A DNA stretch of 64,000 nucleotides from Gerris lacustris (lineage: Eukaryota > Arthropoda > Insecta > Hemiptera > Gerridae), in the NCBI GenBank assembly GCA_951217055.1, contig OX578286.1, forward strand, positions 13,107,050-13,171,049, read 5' to 3'. The notes beneath the pieces were generated by a model, which worked only from the letters and a program-made list of their open reading frames with translations, ran no database searches and was not told the origin of the DNA. Within the stretch, counting starts at the first letter, position 1, and the number at the start of each line of letters is the position of its first letter. Made by a program: the position numbers and the translations under genes. Below are positions 22,298 through 32,651 of the stretch, in pieces.

Positions 22298-22498
22298 TCC
22301 ATTCATAGTGCAGCCATTCGAATACCCTTATTTTTTTATGTAAAGAGCTGATAAAAATCATCAAATTACTCTTGCAGTAAATTTAATATTTACAATGGCA
22401 CATTGAAATGCCCTTATTTTTTATGTAAAGAGCTGATAAAAATCATCAAATTACTCTTGCAGTAACTTTTATATTTACAATGGGGCATTGAAATGCCC
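22298..22498 (-). pseudogene. Two decayed zinc-finger repeats beyond the stop codon
   Basis: Two near-identical units about 85 bp apart carry the finger-linker signature K-I-R-A-F-Q-C on the minus strand, but with stops, frameshifts and a lost second cysteine. They directly follow the stop of the C2H2 array, so the array once extended further or gained dead copies by unequal exchange. Confidence 0.6.
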
Positions 22499-23415
22499 TT
22501 ATTTTTTATGATCTGATGCAATATGTTTACTAAGGTTACTCTTCCAGATGGTTTTGTATTTACAGTGACTGCACTGATATGGCCTTATTTTTTCATGTAC
22601 AGCATCAATATGTTTTTTCAAGTTACTCTTCCAGATGGTATTGTATTGACAGTGATGGCACTGAAATGCCCTCATTTTTTGATGTACCAAGTTGATATGT
22701 TTTCTCAGAGTAAATTTCAAGTTGGTTTCAAGCCCACAATGATAGCACTGAAATGTATTTATTTCCTTATGTAAAGTGTCAATATGTTTTTGAATACTAA
22801 CCTTCGTTTGGGTTTTATATACGCAGTGAGGACACTTAAATGCCCATTTATTATTATGTACTGAGTCAATATGCATTTTTAGACTATTTTTCCAGTTTGT
22901 TTTATGATCACAAAGAGGGCACTGAAATGCCATTATTTTTTTATGTACAGCATCGATATGTGTTTTTAGATGATACTTAGAAGTGGTTTTGTATTGACAC
23001 TGAGGGCAATGAAATGCCCTTATTTTTTTATGTACCGTATCATTATGACGTTTTAGCAAACCCTTAAAGTTGGTTTTATATTCACAGTGAGGGCACTGGA
23101 ATGCCCTTATTTTGTTATGTACTGTGTCAATATGTTTTTTCATAGCGCTCTTCCAGCTGGTTTTATGCTCACATTGAGGGCACTGAAATCTTATTTTTTT
23201 ATGTACAGCATCAATATGTATTTTCAGTATATCCTTCCTACTACCGGTATTGTAATCACAGTGTGGACACTGATTATCATTCGATTTCTTGTGAGCAGAG
23301 TCAACATAGATCTGCAAATCAGACTGTAACTGTGCAGAGCTGACATGGGTCTGCATATCAGACTGTAGTTGCGCAGTAGGTAGACAGTAAGTGCTCTCCA
23401 TACTCAGGTCACTTC
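22499..23415 (-). CDS. Exon 6, nine C2H2 zinc fingers
   Basis: The acceptor CTATTTCAG precedes G-S-D-L-S-M-E-S in the frame set by exon 5. A short region with two copies of Q-L-Q-S-D-x-Q looks like degenerate finger halves. Nine fingers follow with C-x2-C and H-x4-H; finger 1 has 13 instead of 12 residues between the pairs. Linkers are of the K-K-I-R-A-F-Q type rather than T-G-E-K-P. The last finger ends ...S-D-H-K-K before TAA. Upstream codons open in the same frame to 23461 are taken as intron because of the acceptor. Confidence 0.85.
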
Positions 23416-26400
23416 CTGAAATAGTTCCAAAACAATTTAACGTTAATCTTTCAAAGTTCAAAAGTTGATACAGTAGAACCTCGCTTACATGACCCTCAAT
23501 AACACGACAACCTCAATTAAAAGTGCAATTTTCAAATCCCCTTGAGATTGCCTTAACACATAATGTTCAATTAACCTCTATAATGCGACTATAATTATCC
23601 AAACAACCTCTATAACACAGATTTTTTTCTAATTCATAACGTAACTCAGAACCTCTATAACAAGTCATTTTGAGAAGTCAATCTCTATAACGCGACTCTA
23701 TACAGGAATGGGTAGACCTTGAACAAGTCTAGACTTGAAAACCCTGCCCTTAACCTCGATAAAACGGCTGATAGCCAAAATAACCTTGATAACACGATCC
23801 TCAACAAAAAGAGCACCTCGATAACCAAACTGTTTCCCAAATCCCCTTGAGACACTTCTTATCGAGGTTCTACTGTATTTGCAAAATGGTTGCAGATATT
23901 ATAACAAAATTTATTGGGCATTTTTGCCTTATAAAGAGGTAATTAGTGCAAATTTCACCGCAATTGGAAATTTCTTGATTTTTTACTAACTTAACTGAAT
24001 AGGTTAATAACGTCAAAAATGTACAGTAGAGTCTCGCTAATCCGGGTTTGACGAGACCGGACCCAGTCCGGATTAAACGGGATCAGTTTTAAAATGTCTT
24101 TAAAACAAGCTTTAGTAGGGTAAAACTATTGAAATCGAGGTTTTTATCGTATTACTTATATAATTCTCCAAAGCATGCTTGTACAACGTATAGGTATAAC
24201 ACTATTTAAGTTAAGGGCTGTTCTGTAGCCTGTCCGAATATCAAATAAATTAAAATAAAATGACAATCTATTAAGCAGGTGCAGGTATAGAAGGGACTTC
24301 CTGAGAAACAGGCTGTGTTCTGATATGAAATTCGAGGAGCGATAATCATTTCACAAAAAGTTGAGACATTAGACATTGTCGGCTTGGCGAAATTTCATGG
24401 AACTGCGTTGAGCCGCCGCTAAATGTTTCTTAAAACCCTCTCCACATCTCAGTCACATATAATTGTATTTCTTGGAATACACTACCTTCATATCTTCCGC
24501 CCTACATTTCTATGGTACCGAAAGAGATTTATCAATGTTCTTACTTATTCCTAATTATTCTTAATCTGTTTATTTTTAACAAAAATACCGGGTATTCCTC
24601 GTATCGAAATGTTGGAATATACACCTGTAAACTAACTAGGAACCATTTAAAAAAAAAAAATTAATAAACAATAAAAGCAGAAACCCTGATAATCTTTACA
24701 ATCCATAAATCAGAAAAGACCCTGGTTCCAATTTGTACATAGTTTTTGGCCCGTCCAGATTATACGGAAGTCCGGACTAGCGGGGTCCGGATAAGCGAGA
24801 CTCTACTGTATAATGTTCTGGGCGGCACTGCATGTAGAAGAATAATTGTTTTATTAAGTTTCAACTCTCACCTTAACAACTGTGGGTGTTATGCATGACT
24901 TAGACACATTCATAAGCTAACTATTAATAGTGTTAGCATGGAGTTCTGGTAGCTCGTTGCTCAATTATTTTATGGTGACGATGCCATGAAGCCATTTGAT
25001 GATAATATAGATAAACAATAAATTCTAAAGGTAGTATTTAGTTTTGGCTTGAGACCAGTTAATTTCATATTAAATAATGGAGGAAGAGGAATGTGAAAAG
25101 GATCAGCAATCTCTCTTAAATGCTTATTTTAAATTGATTATTTACGAAAATAATTAATAAATTAGGGTAATGGTATAGGACAAGGAGCACTATGAGTGGG
25201 GAGGCCAGAGAATAATAAATTAATAGTAAAAGAACATTTTTAAAAACAAGTTTTTATCTTGGACCATCCGCCATATTGGATTTTGAGTGAAGGCATCTTA
25301 TTTTTCGTATTCTTCCTCAGCAAACCCTTTCATTTGATACCTATATTATGGGGGTGATTAAAAAATAACTAGTCCGTCATATTGGATTTAGAATGACGTC
25401 ACTTAGAGCTAACCATGCATTGTCATCCAAACTAAACGTGTTTGCAACATTTCAATTCTATCGGTTGAGGATAACTGCTTTAAAATTTAGTTGCAAGATT
25501 TGACCCGAACATACATACATACATACAAACATTGCAAGTTAAATAAAACCTTGTAAAAATAAAAGGCCCCATAGATCCTAGAATTGAGCTTAGTCTTCTC
25601 TCACACACAATTATGCCTTTCAGAACAGAATGTTTAAATACAAGTTACTTTCACAACATGTGTTCATGTTCATTGGGCAGGATACTTCAGAATGGGACCA
25701 CCATAATACAAATTTTGGTATGACGCATTTTTTCTTCAAACGGGCTTTCCCCTTTTTTGTTCAAATTATGTTTTTGAGGTAGTTTCTAAATAAGTAATGA
25801 GTTAATAGAAAACAACATTACTAAATTCAAAAATTAAAATAAAGAAGTCAATGCTTTAGGTTGCAAGGTTTATAAAACTTAAAGAATAATGTTAGAGGGT
25901 TACCTGGTGTACTCTCCTCCTCATGCTCCACTGCATTATGAGGCGAAGTAACTTCAGTTTTGATGAATATATTTAGACTCGGCCCACTTTCCAATGGTAA
26001 ACTTGCTGTAACAACACAAAACATAATTATTCTATGCACTATTTGTAGTTGTAATAAGGCAGTTAATAGTAGTAGTCTAGTAATTTCTACTAGAACGGGT
26101 AGGACAAACCACTTGTTCAAACCTTGCAATTAGGCCAACACTTAGGCCCTTTTTACGCTCCGTGGTGGAGAGTTCCAGCTACTTCACACATCATACATTT
26201 GTACATTGTACAGCCGAAGCGAGTATGGTGTGGTCATTAGTAAGCTATATAAGAGTGCGTCAAAGTGTGGGGGAAGAGTCCCCATAAAGGGGTGTCCCTC
26301 GCCCTGCACTGACGGCTAATCATTGATGCAATTCAGTGTATCATGGCATGGGATCAAACCCACGACCTCAAGTTGCCTCGACTTATTGATAGCTGAGCGA

Positions 26401-28366
26401 GCGCCTTAAGACGCTCGGTTACCCTGGCTCCCAAGGCAGTTAATAAAAGCATTGAGATTTTAATACAAAAGACCAAACAGAGATAATAAGTACTGAGAGA
26501 AGTACTTTAGAGTTACCTGTATCCTGGTCTACTTCTCTTGTATCTGCTGAAGGTGAAGTGGGTTCAGTTTTTACAAACCATGCCTTGCTATCGATTCCAC
26601 ATGGTTTTTTGGATGAACCTACAACATAATCACAGTGGTACATTGTAATTTAAAAATATTTGGAATTTATTTATTAATTTATAAGCTAAAAAATTGTCAA
26701 ATAGTGTTTTTAATGCAATTTGGAGAGAGAACACGGTTAGTAATCTTTCAGGTAAAATCTTCCTGTTTTTACTAACATATTAATGTTACATAAATTGGAA
26801 GCAGCCACCCTAAGAAGAAGTGGGAAAGGTGAAGAGAGAGTAAAAAATAAATAATGAGTAGTTAGAAAAGAGGCAACTGGTGGGACAAAAGTGCCTGAGT
26901 GAGGAAAAGAAGTAGCCTCTTGTGAAAGAGGAAAGGGGCCTTAGGTTGCAAAGTGTGTAGCCTCATTAATATGTTAGTGGTTACTGTGTTAAGCCAGGTC
27001 CACACTATATAACAAAAACACCATATAACATGTAACATGTTATATAACTTTGTTGAAGTTATATAAACATTCAATAACTTGTTCAATAACATTGTTAAAT
27101 AACCTGTCTTCCATACTACTAGAGAAGTGAGGGAGCGGGGAGAAATGTTATAAAAACGTCCTTTGATGTTACCGACACTCCGTGGATAACATATAACATT
27201 GTTATAAAACAAGAGAAATTTTATATAACTTTTTCATCAGACTTTTTGTAACATGTTATATAACTTCCTGCAACAAAGTTATATAACATGTTACACTGTA
27301 TTTTGTTATATAGTGTAGACCTGGCTTTACCTGGTAAACTTAATGAACCCTCCTCTTCATGTCCCCTAACAGGTGAAGTAACTTCAGTTTTCATGAACAT
27401 CTTTAGACTCTGCTCACGTTTCAAAGGTAAACCTGCTGTAACAACACAAAACACAATTATTCTACTTACTATCGGTGAATAATAACAAAGCAGGTAATTA
27501 AAACATTGAAATTTATTTAAAAAAAGAAGAAACATAGACAATACTGATTTAGAGTTACCTGGATTCTGGACTACCTCCGTTGTATTCCTAGAAGGCGAAG
27601 TAGCCTCGGTTTTTAGAAACCCCTTCTTGTGATCTACTTCACATAGTTCTTTGGATAAACCTATAAAAAATCAAATTAGACATTATACTGCTTTTTGTGT
27701 TGGGTAAAAGTAGTAGACATTAATTTGCATCCATAAAATTGACATATTTTTTCCTTATAGCGACATCATCAGGCCTGTTATAGAACATAAATTGTAGTAT
27801 TCATAAATAAAAGTTTTTATTAGCGTTTTTATAAATAAAAAAAAATTGTCAGAAGTTAAATAAAATATGACAATTACTATACACTTTATATATAGTAGTA
27901 AGGTGCTAGTACCTAGTACTAGACGGGTACGCAGTTGACCCTACGGGATCAAAAATCATTTGAGATAGCAGATCTCTCAAATGATTTTTGAAAAAGCTTT
28001 GGTTATTTACCAGCATTTGAGGGATCTAGAAGTTCGGTCCAATGACTTTTAGTCAAGTATCCATTTTCCAGAGCCCTCTCTTGACTAGCTCTGAAGAAAC
28101 GCATTGATGGCAGATGTCCTAGAGGAAGAACAGCTACTTGGAAGGATAATCTTTGTAAGATCTTCAGGGAAAAAGGAATCACCAGATCTCAAAATGAGAC
28201 TAAAGTACTTTGTGTAGTTTCTCTATACTGGGAGTACAATGTATAGGATAAAGTGGATAAACAAGAAAGTATTATTACCTGGAGGGAGATTTGAAGAGAC
28301 GGAGCTGTAAATAAAGGTAGCTGTATCATCAAAACACTTAAATTCCTCATCCTCCAACATCTTCAT
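22499..28366 (-). CDS. Six-exon C2H2 zinc-finger gene with four SUMO-motif exons
   Basis: Predicted exons, minus strand order: 28366-28279, 27660-27559, 27432-27331, 26618-26517, 26005-25904, 23415-22499. All borders are GT-AG and all introns are phase 1. Together they make 1413 nt, giving 470 residues plus stop. Residues 1-29 are acidic. Four modules of 34 residues follow, each with a psi-K-T-E-x-T-S-P core at K46, K78, K114 and K147. Residues 215-468 hold nine C2H2 fingers with REST-like spacing and linkers such as H-K-K-I-R-A-F-Q. Probably a nuclear DNA-binding regulator modified by SUMO: the fingers and motifs are seen, the role is inferred. The first exon may begin further upstream, since TTTATGCAG just before the ATG could be a splice acceptor. 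No named orthologue recognised. Confidence 0.75.
23471..23875. mobile_element. pogo-like MITE with internal tandem units, copy 1
   Basis: The ends are CAGTAGAACCTCGCTTA and ATCGAGGTTCTACTG, with TA on both sides. The interior is a string of variants of AACCTCTATAACGCGACT, related to the ends themselves. It lies in intron 5 of the zinc-finger gene. A second copy is at 41021-41427. Confidence 0.8.
24024..24808. mobile_element. Nonautonomous pogo/Tigger element, 785 bp
   Basis: CAGTAGAGTCTCGCTAATCC and GGATAAGCGAGACTCTACTG are matching ends flanked by TA. The end sequence is typical of the pogo/Tigger branch of Tc1/mariner. No transposase frame remains. It lies in intron 5 of the zinc-finger gene. 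Confidence 0.85.
25260..25560 (+). repeat. Dispersed repeat-like segment with (ACAT)n end
   Basis: Contains CCGCCATATTGGATTTTGAG, a second CGTCATATTGGATTTAGAATG and an end reading GATTTGACCCGAACATACAT plus microsatellite. This layout parallels the GATTTGTACCGGACAAAC plus (AAAC)n end of family R1. No second copy was found in the window. Confidence 0.35.
25904..26005 (-). CDS. Exon 5, SUMO-motif module B2
   Basis: 102 nt, acceptor TTGTTACAG then CAAG, donor CCAG|GTAACC. It encodes S-L-P-L-E-S-G-P-S-L, F-I-K-T-E-V-T-S-P and an acidic E-H-E-E-E tail, parallel to exon 3. Confidence 0.7.
26069..26432 (-). mobile_element. tRNA-Leu-derived SINE, copy 2 (best preserved)
   Basis: AAGGCAGTTAATA at 26056-26068 is repeated exactly at 26433-26445. 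The minus-strand head GGAGCCAGGGTAACCGAGCG, then TCTTAAGGCGCTCGCTCAG, then GTGGGTTTGATCCCAT resembles a leucine tRNA with A and B boxes. The tail is (CTA)n. It sits in intron 4 of the zinc-finger gene, antisense to nothing and co-directional with the gene. Confidence 0.9.
26517..26618 (-). CDS. Exon 4, SUMO-motif module A2
   Basis: 102 nt between TATGTTGTAG and GTAACTC, with F-V-K-T-E-P-T-S-P. It is the best match to the extended SUMO consensus V-K-x-E-P. Closest in the window to exon 2. Confidence 0.7.
26992..27326. mobile_element. MITE with TTA target duplication at a splice donor
   Basis: AGCCAGGTCCACACTATATA and TATATAGTGTAGACCTGGCT form the ends. TTA stands outside each end, which fits PIF/Harbinger-type insertion. 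The interior is rich in GTTATATAAC-type palindromes. It begins four bases inside intron 3. Confidence 0.75.
27331..27432 (-). CDS. Exon 3, SUMO-motif module B1
   Basis: 102 nt encoding G-L-P-L-K-R-E-Q-S-L and F-M-K-T-E-V-T-S-P. The acceptor is a tandem TTACAGCAG, which permits one extra codon. The donor GTAA is followed at once by a MITE (26992-27326). Confidence 0.7.
27559..27660 (-). CDS. Exon 2, SUMO-motif module A1
   Basis: 102 nt between TTTTTATAG and GTAACTC. It encodes 34 residues including F-L-K-T-E-A-T-S-P and starts G-L-S-K-E-L-C, like exon 4 (G-S-S-K-K-P-C). Confidence 0.7.
27661..28278. other. Intron 1 with hairpin and SINE-tail-like phrase
   Basis: A 16-bp stem, CAAAAATCATTTGAGA with its complement, lies at 27950-27990. 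CTAGTACCTAGTACTAGACGGG just before it (27906-27927) recalls the tail of the window's SINEs. No exon was recognised inside. Confidence 0.4.
28279..28366 (-). CDS. Exon 1 of the zinc-finger gene
   Basis: ATG followed by K-M-L-E-D-E-E-F-K-C-F-D-D-T-A, ending ...L-P-P and a split glycine at CCAG|GTAATA. The strong donor and the phase shared with every later exon support it. The transcription start was not identified. Confidence 0.65.
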
Positions 28367-29498
28367 CACACTGCATAAACTATAAACTAACTAGTATTTA
28401 TTATCTTAAAACACAATAATGAAAATGCAAAATGCACTATGTACTACAAAAAAAATGGAAGGTTCCAATTGTTAACAATAGAGCGCCATTCCCCTAGTCT
28501 ATGATTATATTCAATATTGTACACCCTATCCCTAATTCTCTAGACTATGAACACAAATAGTCTTTTACTTTATTAAACATAGTAGAAGTAACACTAGTCT
28601 TATGGTTCACTGGTCAACTGTCAACTGGTCACCACATGGTCATAACCGTCATAACCTTTTTGTTTGTTTTGAAACTTGATACAAAATATGTTTTAAAAAC
28701 CCAGAATTATTCTTTTCATTGAAGTTATGTTGTGCATGTTAATCATTTATATAATTGAGGTTTTTTTTTTTAAATTTTAATTTTCTAGATGGGTACAAAT
28801 GAAAGCTACTAAAGAGTAGATTACAAATACATATAACTTTTTATGACTGTTGTGCTTTTTACCGTCTATATTGCGTTTTTAGTGCCAAAATTCCACCCTA
28901 ATAAAAATCTCCCCCCCCCCCCAAACCACGACTAGTCCTAAAATTATGAAATAATTTATGCTATATTCTTATTATTTACACTCAATCCTCCCAGGAGTTG
29001 AACCCATATTCTAGCATTATAGGGTAAATGCTCATACGTTAATTAGACATAAAGAATATACAAATAACTAATATAATGTTGATGTAATGCGGGTTTACAG
29101 ACGTTTTAAAGTTCAACAATATAATTTAATATGACTGACAAAACTTTGTCTTACGAATTTAGATCGCTCCCCAACTTATTCTGGGGCCCAGGCTTTAATT
29201 CTGAATAAGGACAACTTTTTTCATGAGAATAAAAAATGAATAATCTAGTTTGACACAAATAATTGACTACCCTATAGGAAAAAGACGAAATTATTAGTGC
29301 TTTGTTATCTAACCCTATATTAGACCATGAATGAACACGATGTTTTAATAGAAAATTCAGTCCTCGAACCGCTACCTTATCTGATTACAGACTTCTTTAC
29401 GCCAGCAACAGTTAAAAATGCTATTAAACGCAGTACAATCAAGAAAGCATTTCATAAAGCTTAAGTTAAGATTCTCTTCGGTTGCTAATCTAATCGGC
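28367..29498. other. Upstream region of the zinc-finger gene, no exon recognised
   Basis: A C run lies at about 28909-28922. On the minus strand near 28990-29030, GGGTTCAACTCC resembles a Pol III B-box. No promoter element could be supported. Confidence 0.4.
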
Positions 29499-30853
29499 CA
29501 GTGGCGCACCCAGGGGGGGGCACGGGGGGCACGTGCCCCCCCCCAAAGCCAATGACCTGAAATTTAAGTATGCAATTCCGCAGCACATTTTAAAATAATA
29601 GTGCTGTGATAGTCAACAAAATAAGTAAATAAGTAATTATATACCTAGTTTTGCCCGACATATTTTTTTTTTGGCGTTTAAAAAGACGTGCCCCCCCCCA
29701 AAAAAAAAACCCAAACCCTAACATTAAAGTATGCAATTCCGCAGCACATGGTAAAGTAATAAATATAATAAGTAATTACATACCTAGTTTTGCCTGACAT
29801 ATTGTTATTTTGGCGTCTAAAAATAGTTAGTAGTAGTAATTTTAATAGTTTTTAATTATAGTCCACAGGCCACCATAAGAAGTGAGTCGCTGATTGATAA
29901 AGTTTTCTTACCTTATGGAATCGCTTATTTATGCCTTGTCCACCGATGAATTGGGTATATGGCAACTGGGCGCTGGGCCATTTCTTTTTTGTTGACATGC
30001 CAAACTTGCCCTTCTGCGGGAACATTGAAAAGGGATAGATAAAATTTTGATTTTCACAGGATCGTTTAATTAAATTATTTAAAAAACAGTGGTAAAGGTG
30101 GCCACCGATACGAGTGGGCCGTTTGGGTTGTCCACCGCCCCAAACATATCGCTCTGCGGGGACGTTGAAAAGAAAACGGCCCACTTGTATCGGTGGCCAC
30201 CTTTACCACTGTTTTTTAAATAATTTAATTAAACGATCCTGTGAAAATCAAAATTTTATCTATCCCTTTTCAATGTTCCCGCAGAAGGGCAAGTTTGGCA
30301 TGTCAACAAAAAAGAAATGGCCCAGCGCCCAGTTGCCATATACCCAATTCATCGGTGGACAAGGCATAAATAAGCGATTCCATAAGGTAAGAAAACTAAA
30401 ATATTTTTAAAATGTACCAATTTATTTTTCTGGCTACTCAAATAAAACATTAATCTATTATATAATGTACAACTTTTAATAATAAAATATTATTCGTATA
30501 TATAATTTTTTTTAAATATAATACCCCGGTCTTCATGTCCCGTTCATAAAAATCTTAAATTTATTTGTATAAAATAATATTTTAGATGCTCTTAGAATAG
30601 GCTAAAAAGACGTTTTGAAGTAACGTAAACTATAAAATTTTCCAGGGGGAGGACCCCCGGACCCCCCTAAAAAGAGCCCAGACCCCCTTTAAAATTGGCT
30701 GGATCTGCCCTTGATATGAACTGATTTAAGAACAAAGAAAACCTGACTTCTTAATTGTCTGTGATTATGCTAAGCCCACATTACATCCTCTTCCCCCCCC
30801 TCCTTTTTTTTAATCTGTGCCCCTCCCAAAAAAAAATCCTGGGTGCGCTACTG
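29499..30853. mobile_element. Nonautonomous hAT element, 1355 bp
   Basis: TAATCGGC stands at 29491-29498 and again at 30854-30861, a perfect 8-bp duplication. CAGTGGCGCACCCAGG starts the element and CCTGGGTGCGCTACTG ends it. C and G runs lie just inside both ends. There is no transposase. The interior contains an almost perfect 224-bp inverted repeat. Confidence 0.9.
29901..30397. repeat. 224-bp near-perfect inverted repeat with exon-like arms
   Basis: 29901-30124 and 30174-30397 are reverse complements with one mismatch noticed, separated by 49 bp. Each arm contains a polypyrimidine tract plus CCCGCAG, a 34-codon open stretch K-G-K-F-G-M-S-T-K-K-K-W-P and a CATAAG|GTAAG donor, so it looks like a captured exon present in both orientations. 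The two long open frames here are the two arms read outward. Confidence 0.85.
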
Positions 30854-31710
30854 TAATCGGCTAATGAAAATGAAATGAAACCACAACAACGCAGGAACTC
30901 GAAGTCCGATGATACCCAGGTTGAATCGTTGACTGGATTACTGAATATTCTGTGTTGCGGGCTCACAGTTCACCGTCTCACCAAATTTCACTACATTTTT
31001 TTTCAAGATTCTCCAGCTTTAAACGTACATTTAGGTAGGTGGTATGTTTAGAACTCATCTTCCTATACAATTGCACTAAACCAGCCACACAGATCCAGGA
31101 TCATTTAAGTGCTCAGGACTCAGGACAAGCAGTGACCAAGGCCCCCCCCCCCCCCCAAGTTTTTAAACTAGAAACTTGCCCCCCTTCAGTTGACAAGCCT
31201 GCACTCCTTTAGGGGCAAAGGTGGCTAAGTGTGTGTGTAGCCTTTCAAGAGTGTAGTGGCCATTTTTTATGATTTTCTTATTAACACAAAGTAAGCTTTA
31301 GTTATCCATGGCATCCTTTAAAATTATTAGCAGCCATGAAGACCACCAATTTCTCTACTTATGAAAATCCAAATGGATTAAGGACCTGGGAGGTACTACT
31401 ACCTGTGTGACAGGTTCTACAAGGAGTATATATAAAACAAAATAAAGCTACAAACATAAACTATGAGTTTAAACTTTTAGGAGACAAAACAGTCTGCCTG
31501 TTTCCAAACTGTCTTCGTTGTGTCTGCCTTGCCACACTTGTATCGCTACAGCCTTGAGACAAGACACTCGCATATTTTGTACCCAGCAAAATGGATCTCG
31601 CGGGATTGCTGTTATTTGTGCCTAACAGTCTGAGGACAGAAATGTGTCACGACATCTCTTAGGCTGGAGGACTCTTTTGTCTTTCACCTGCTGTTGCATC
31701 CAGGGTGTGC
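30854..31710. other. Non-coding stretch with a C run
   Basis: A C run lies at about 31142-31156. No gene recognised. Confidence 0.5.
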
Positions 31711-32365
31711 ACTCCCATATACTGTATAAGCCCTTGAGGTAGTGACCTAGTGACAAAACTTCCTGTGGGCAAAAAGTCTCCAGTGTGTTCCTGGTCTTAC
31801 CAATACCTCTACAGACCCACACCTACTCTACTCCCATATACTGTATAAGCCCTAGAGGTAGCGACAAAAAGTCTCCAGTGTGTTCCTGGCCTTACCAATA
31901 CCTCTATAGACCCACACCTACTGTACTCCCGTATACTATATAAGCCCTTGAGGTAGTGACAAAACTTCCTGCGGGCAAAAAGTCTCCAGTGTGTTCCTGG
32001 CCTTACCAATACCTCTACAGACCCACACCCACTGTACTCCAATATACTGTATAAGCCCTTGAGGTAGCGACAAAACTTCCTGCGGGCAAAAAGTCTCCAG
32101 TGTGTTCCTGGCCTTACCAATACCTCTACAGACCCACACCTACCGGACTCCCATATACTGTATAAGCCCTTGAGGTAGTGACAAAACTTCCTGCGGGCAA
32201 AAAGTCTCCAGTGTGTTCCTGGCCTTACCAATACCTCTACAGACCCACAACTATTGTACTCCCATAAACTGTATAAGCCCTTGAGGAAGCGACAAACCTG
32301 TCTGCAGGCAAAAAGTCTCCAGTGTGCACCTGACTTGGTGGGTACCTCTGCAGACCCACACCTAC
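31711..32365. repeat. 111-bp tandem satellite, about six units
   Basis: CTCCCATATACTGTATAAGC and variants recur at about 31712, 31831, 31926, 32037, 32148 and 32259; the last four are 111 bp apart. One unit is shortened to 95. Since 111 is a multiple of three, several minus-strand frames stay open with a 37-residue period. These look like a consequence of the period, because different frames are open in different parts. Confidence 0.9.
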
Positions 32366-32651
32366 TCTATCATATATAAGTCTATGTAATATTATCATTG
32401 AAAATAGTTGAAAGACTAAAACCTCTAATTGCAATTTTTTATGTATCTTGTAAATAGACAATTAAAGATTATTTTAATTATACCACCTTTTGAGGACTGA
32501 CTGTTCTTTTTGAATAAGTACCCTGGGGATGAAGTCAATTTTTCAGTGATGAACCCCAGGGCCGTTATAAAAATGATATTGAAATTGGCATATTAGGATA
32601 GAATTCCTATATCTAAAAGATCCATTCTTTGAAAACAAAAAAGACCATATT

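Noticed and set aside
22523..23329. Plus-strand open frames opposite the zinc fingers
   Set aside because: They are complements of a clear C2H2 array and follow its repeat period.
23416..23461. Start of the zinc-finger protein at the upstream TTG of the same frame
   Set aside because: There is no ATG there, a good acceptor lies at 23416, and the frame joins exactly to exon 5.
26069..26432. Functional tRNA-Leu gene
   Set aside because: The tRNA-like head is followed by a SINE body and tail, flanked by a target duplication, with no intact acceptor stem.
31622..32461. 37-residue-repeat protein
   Set aside because: Several different frames are open in different parts and the units include a shortened copy. 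A satellite is the simpler explanation.
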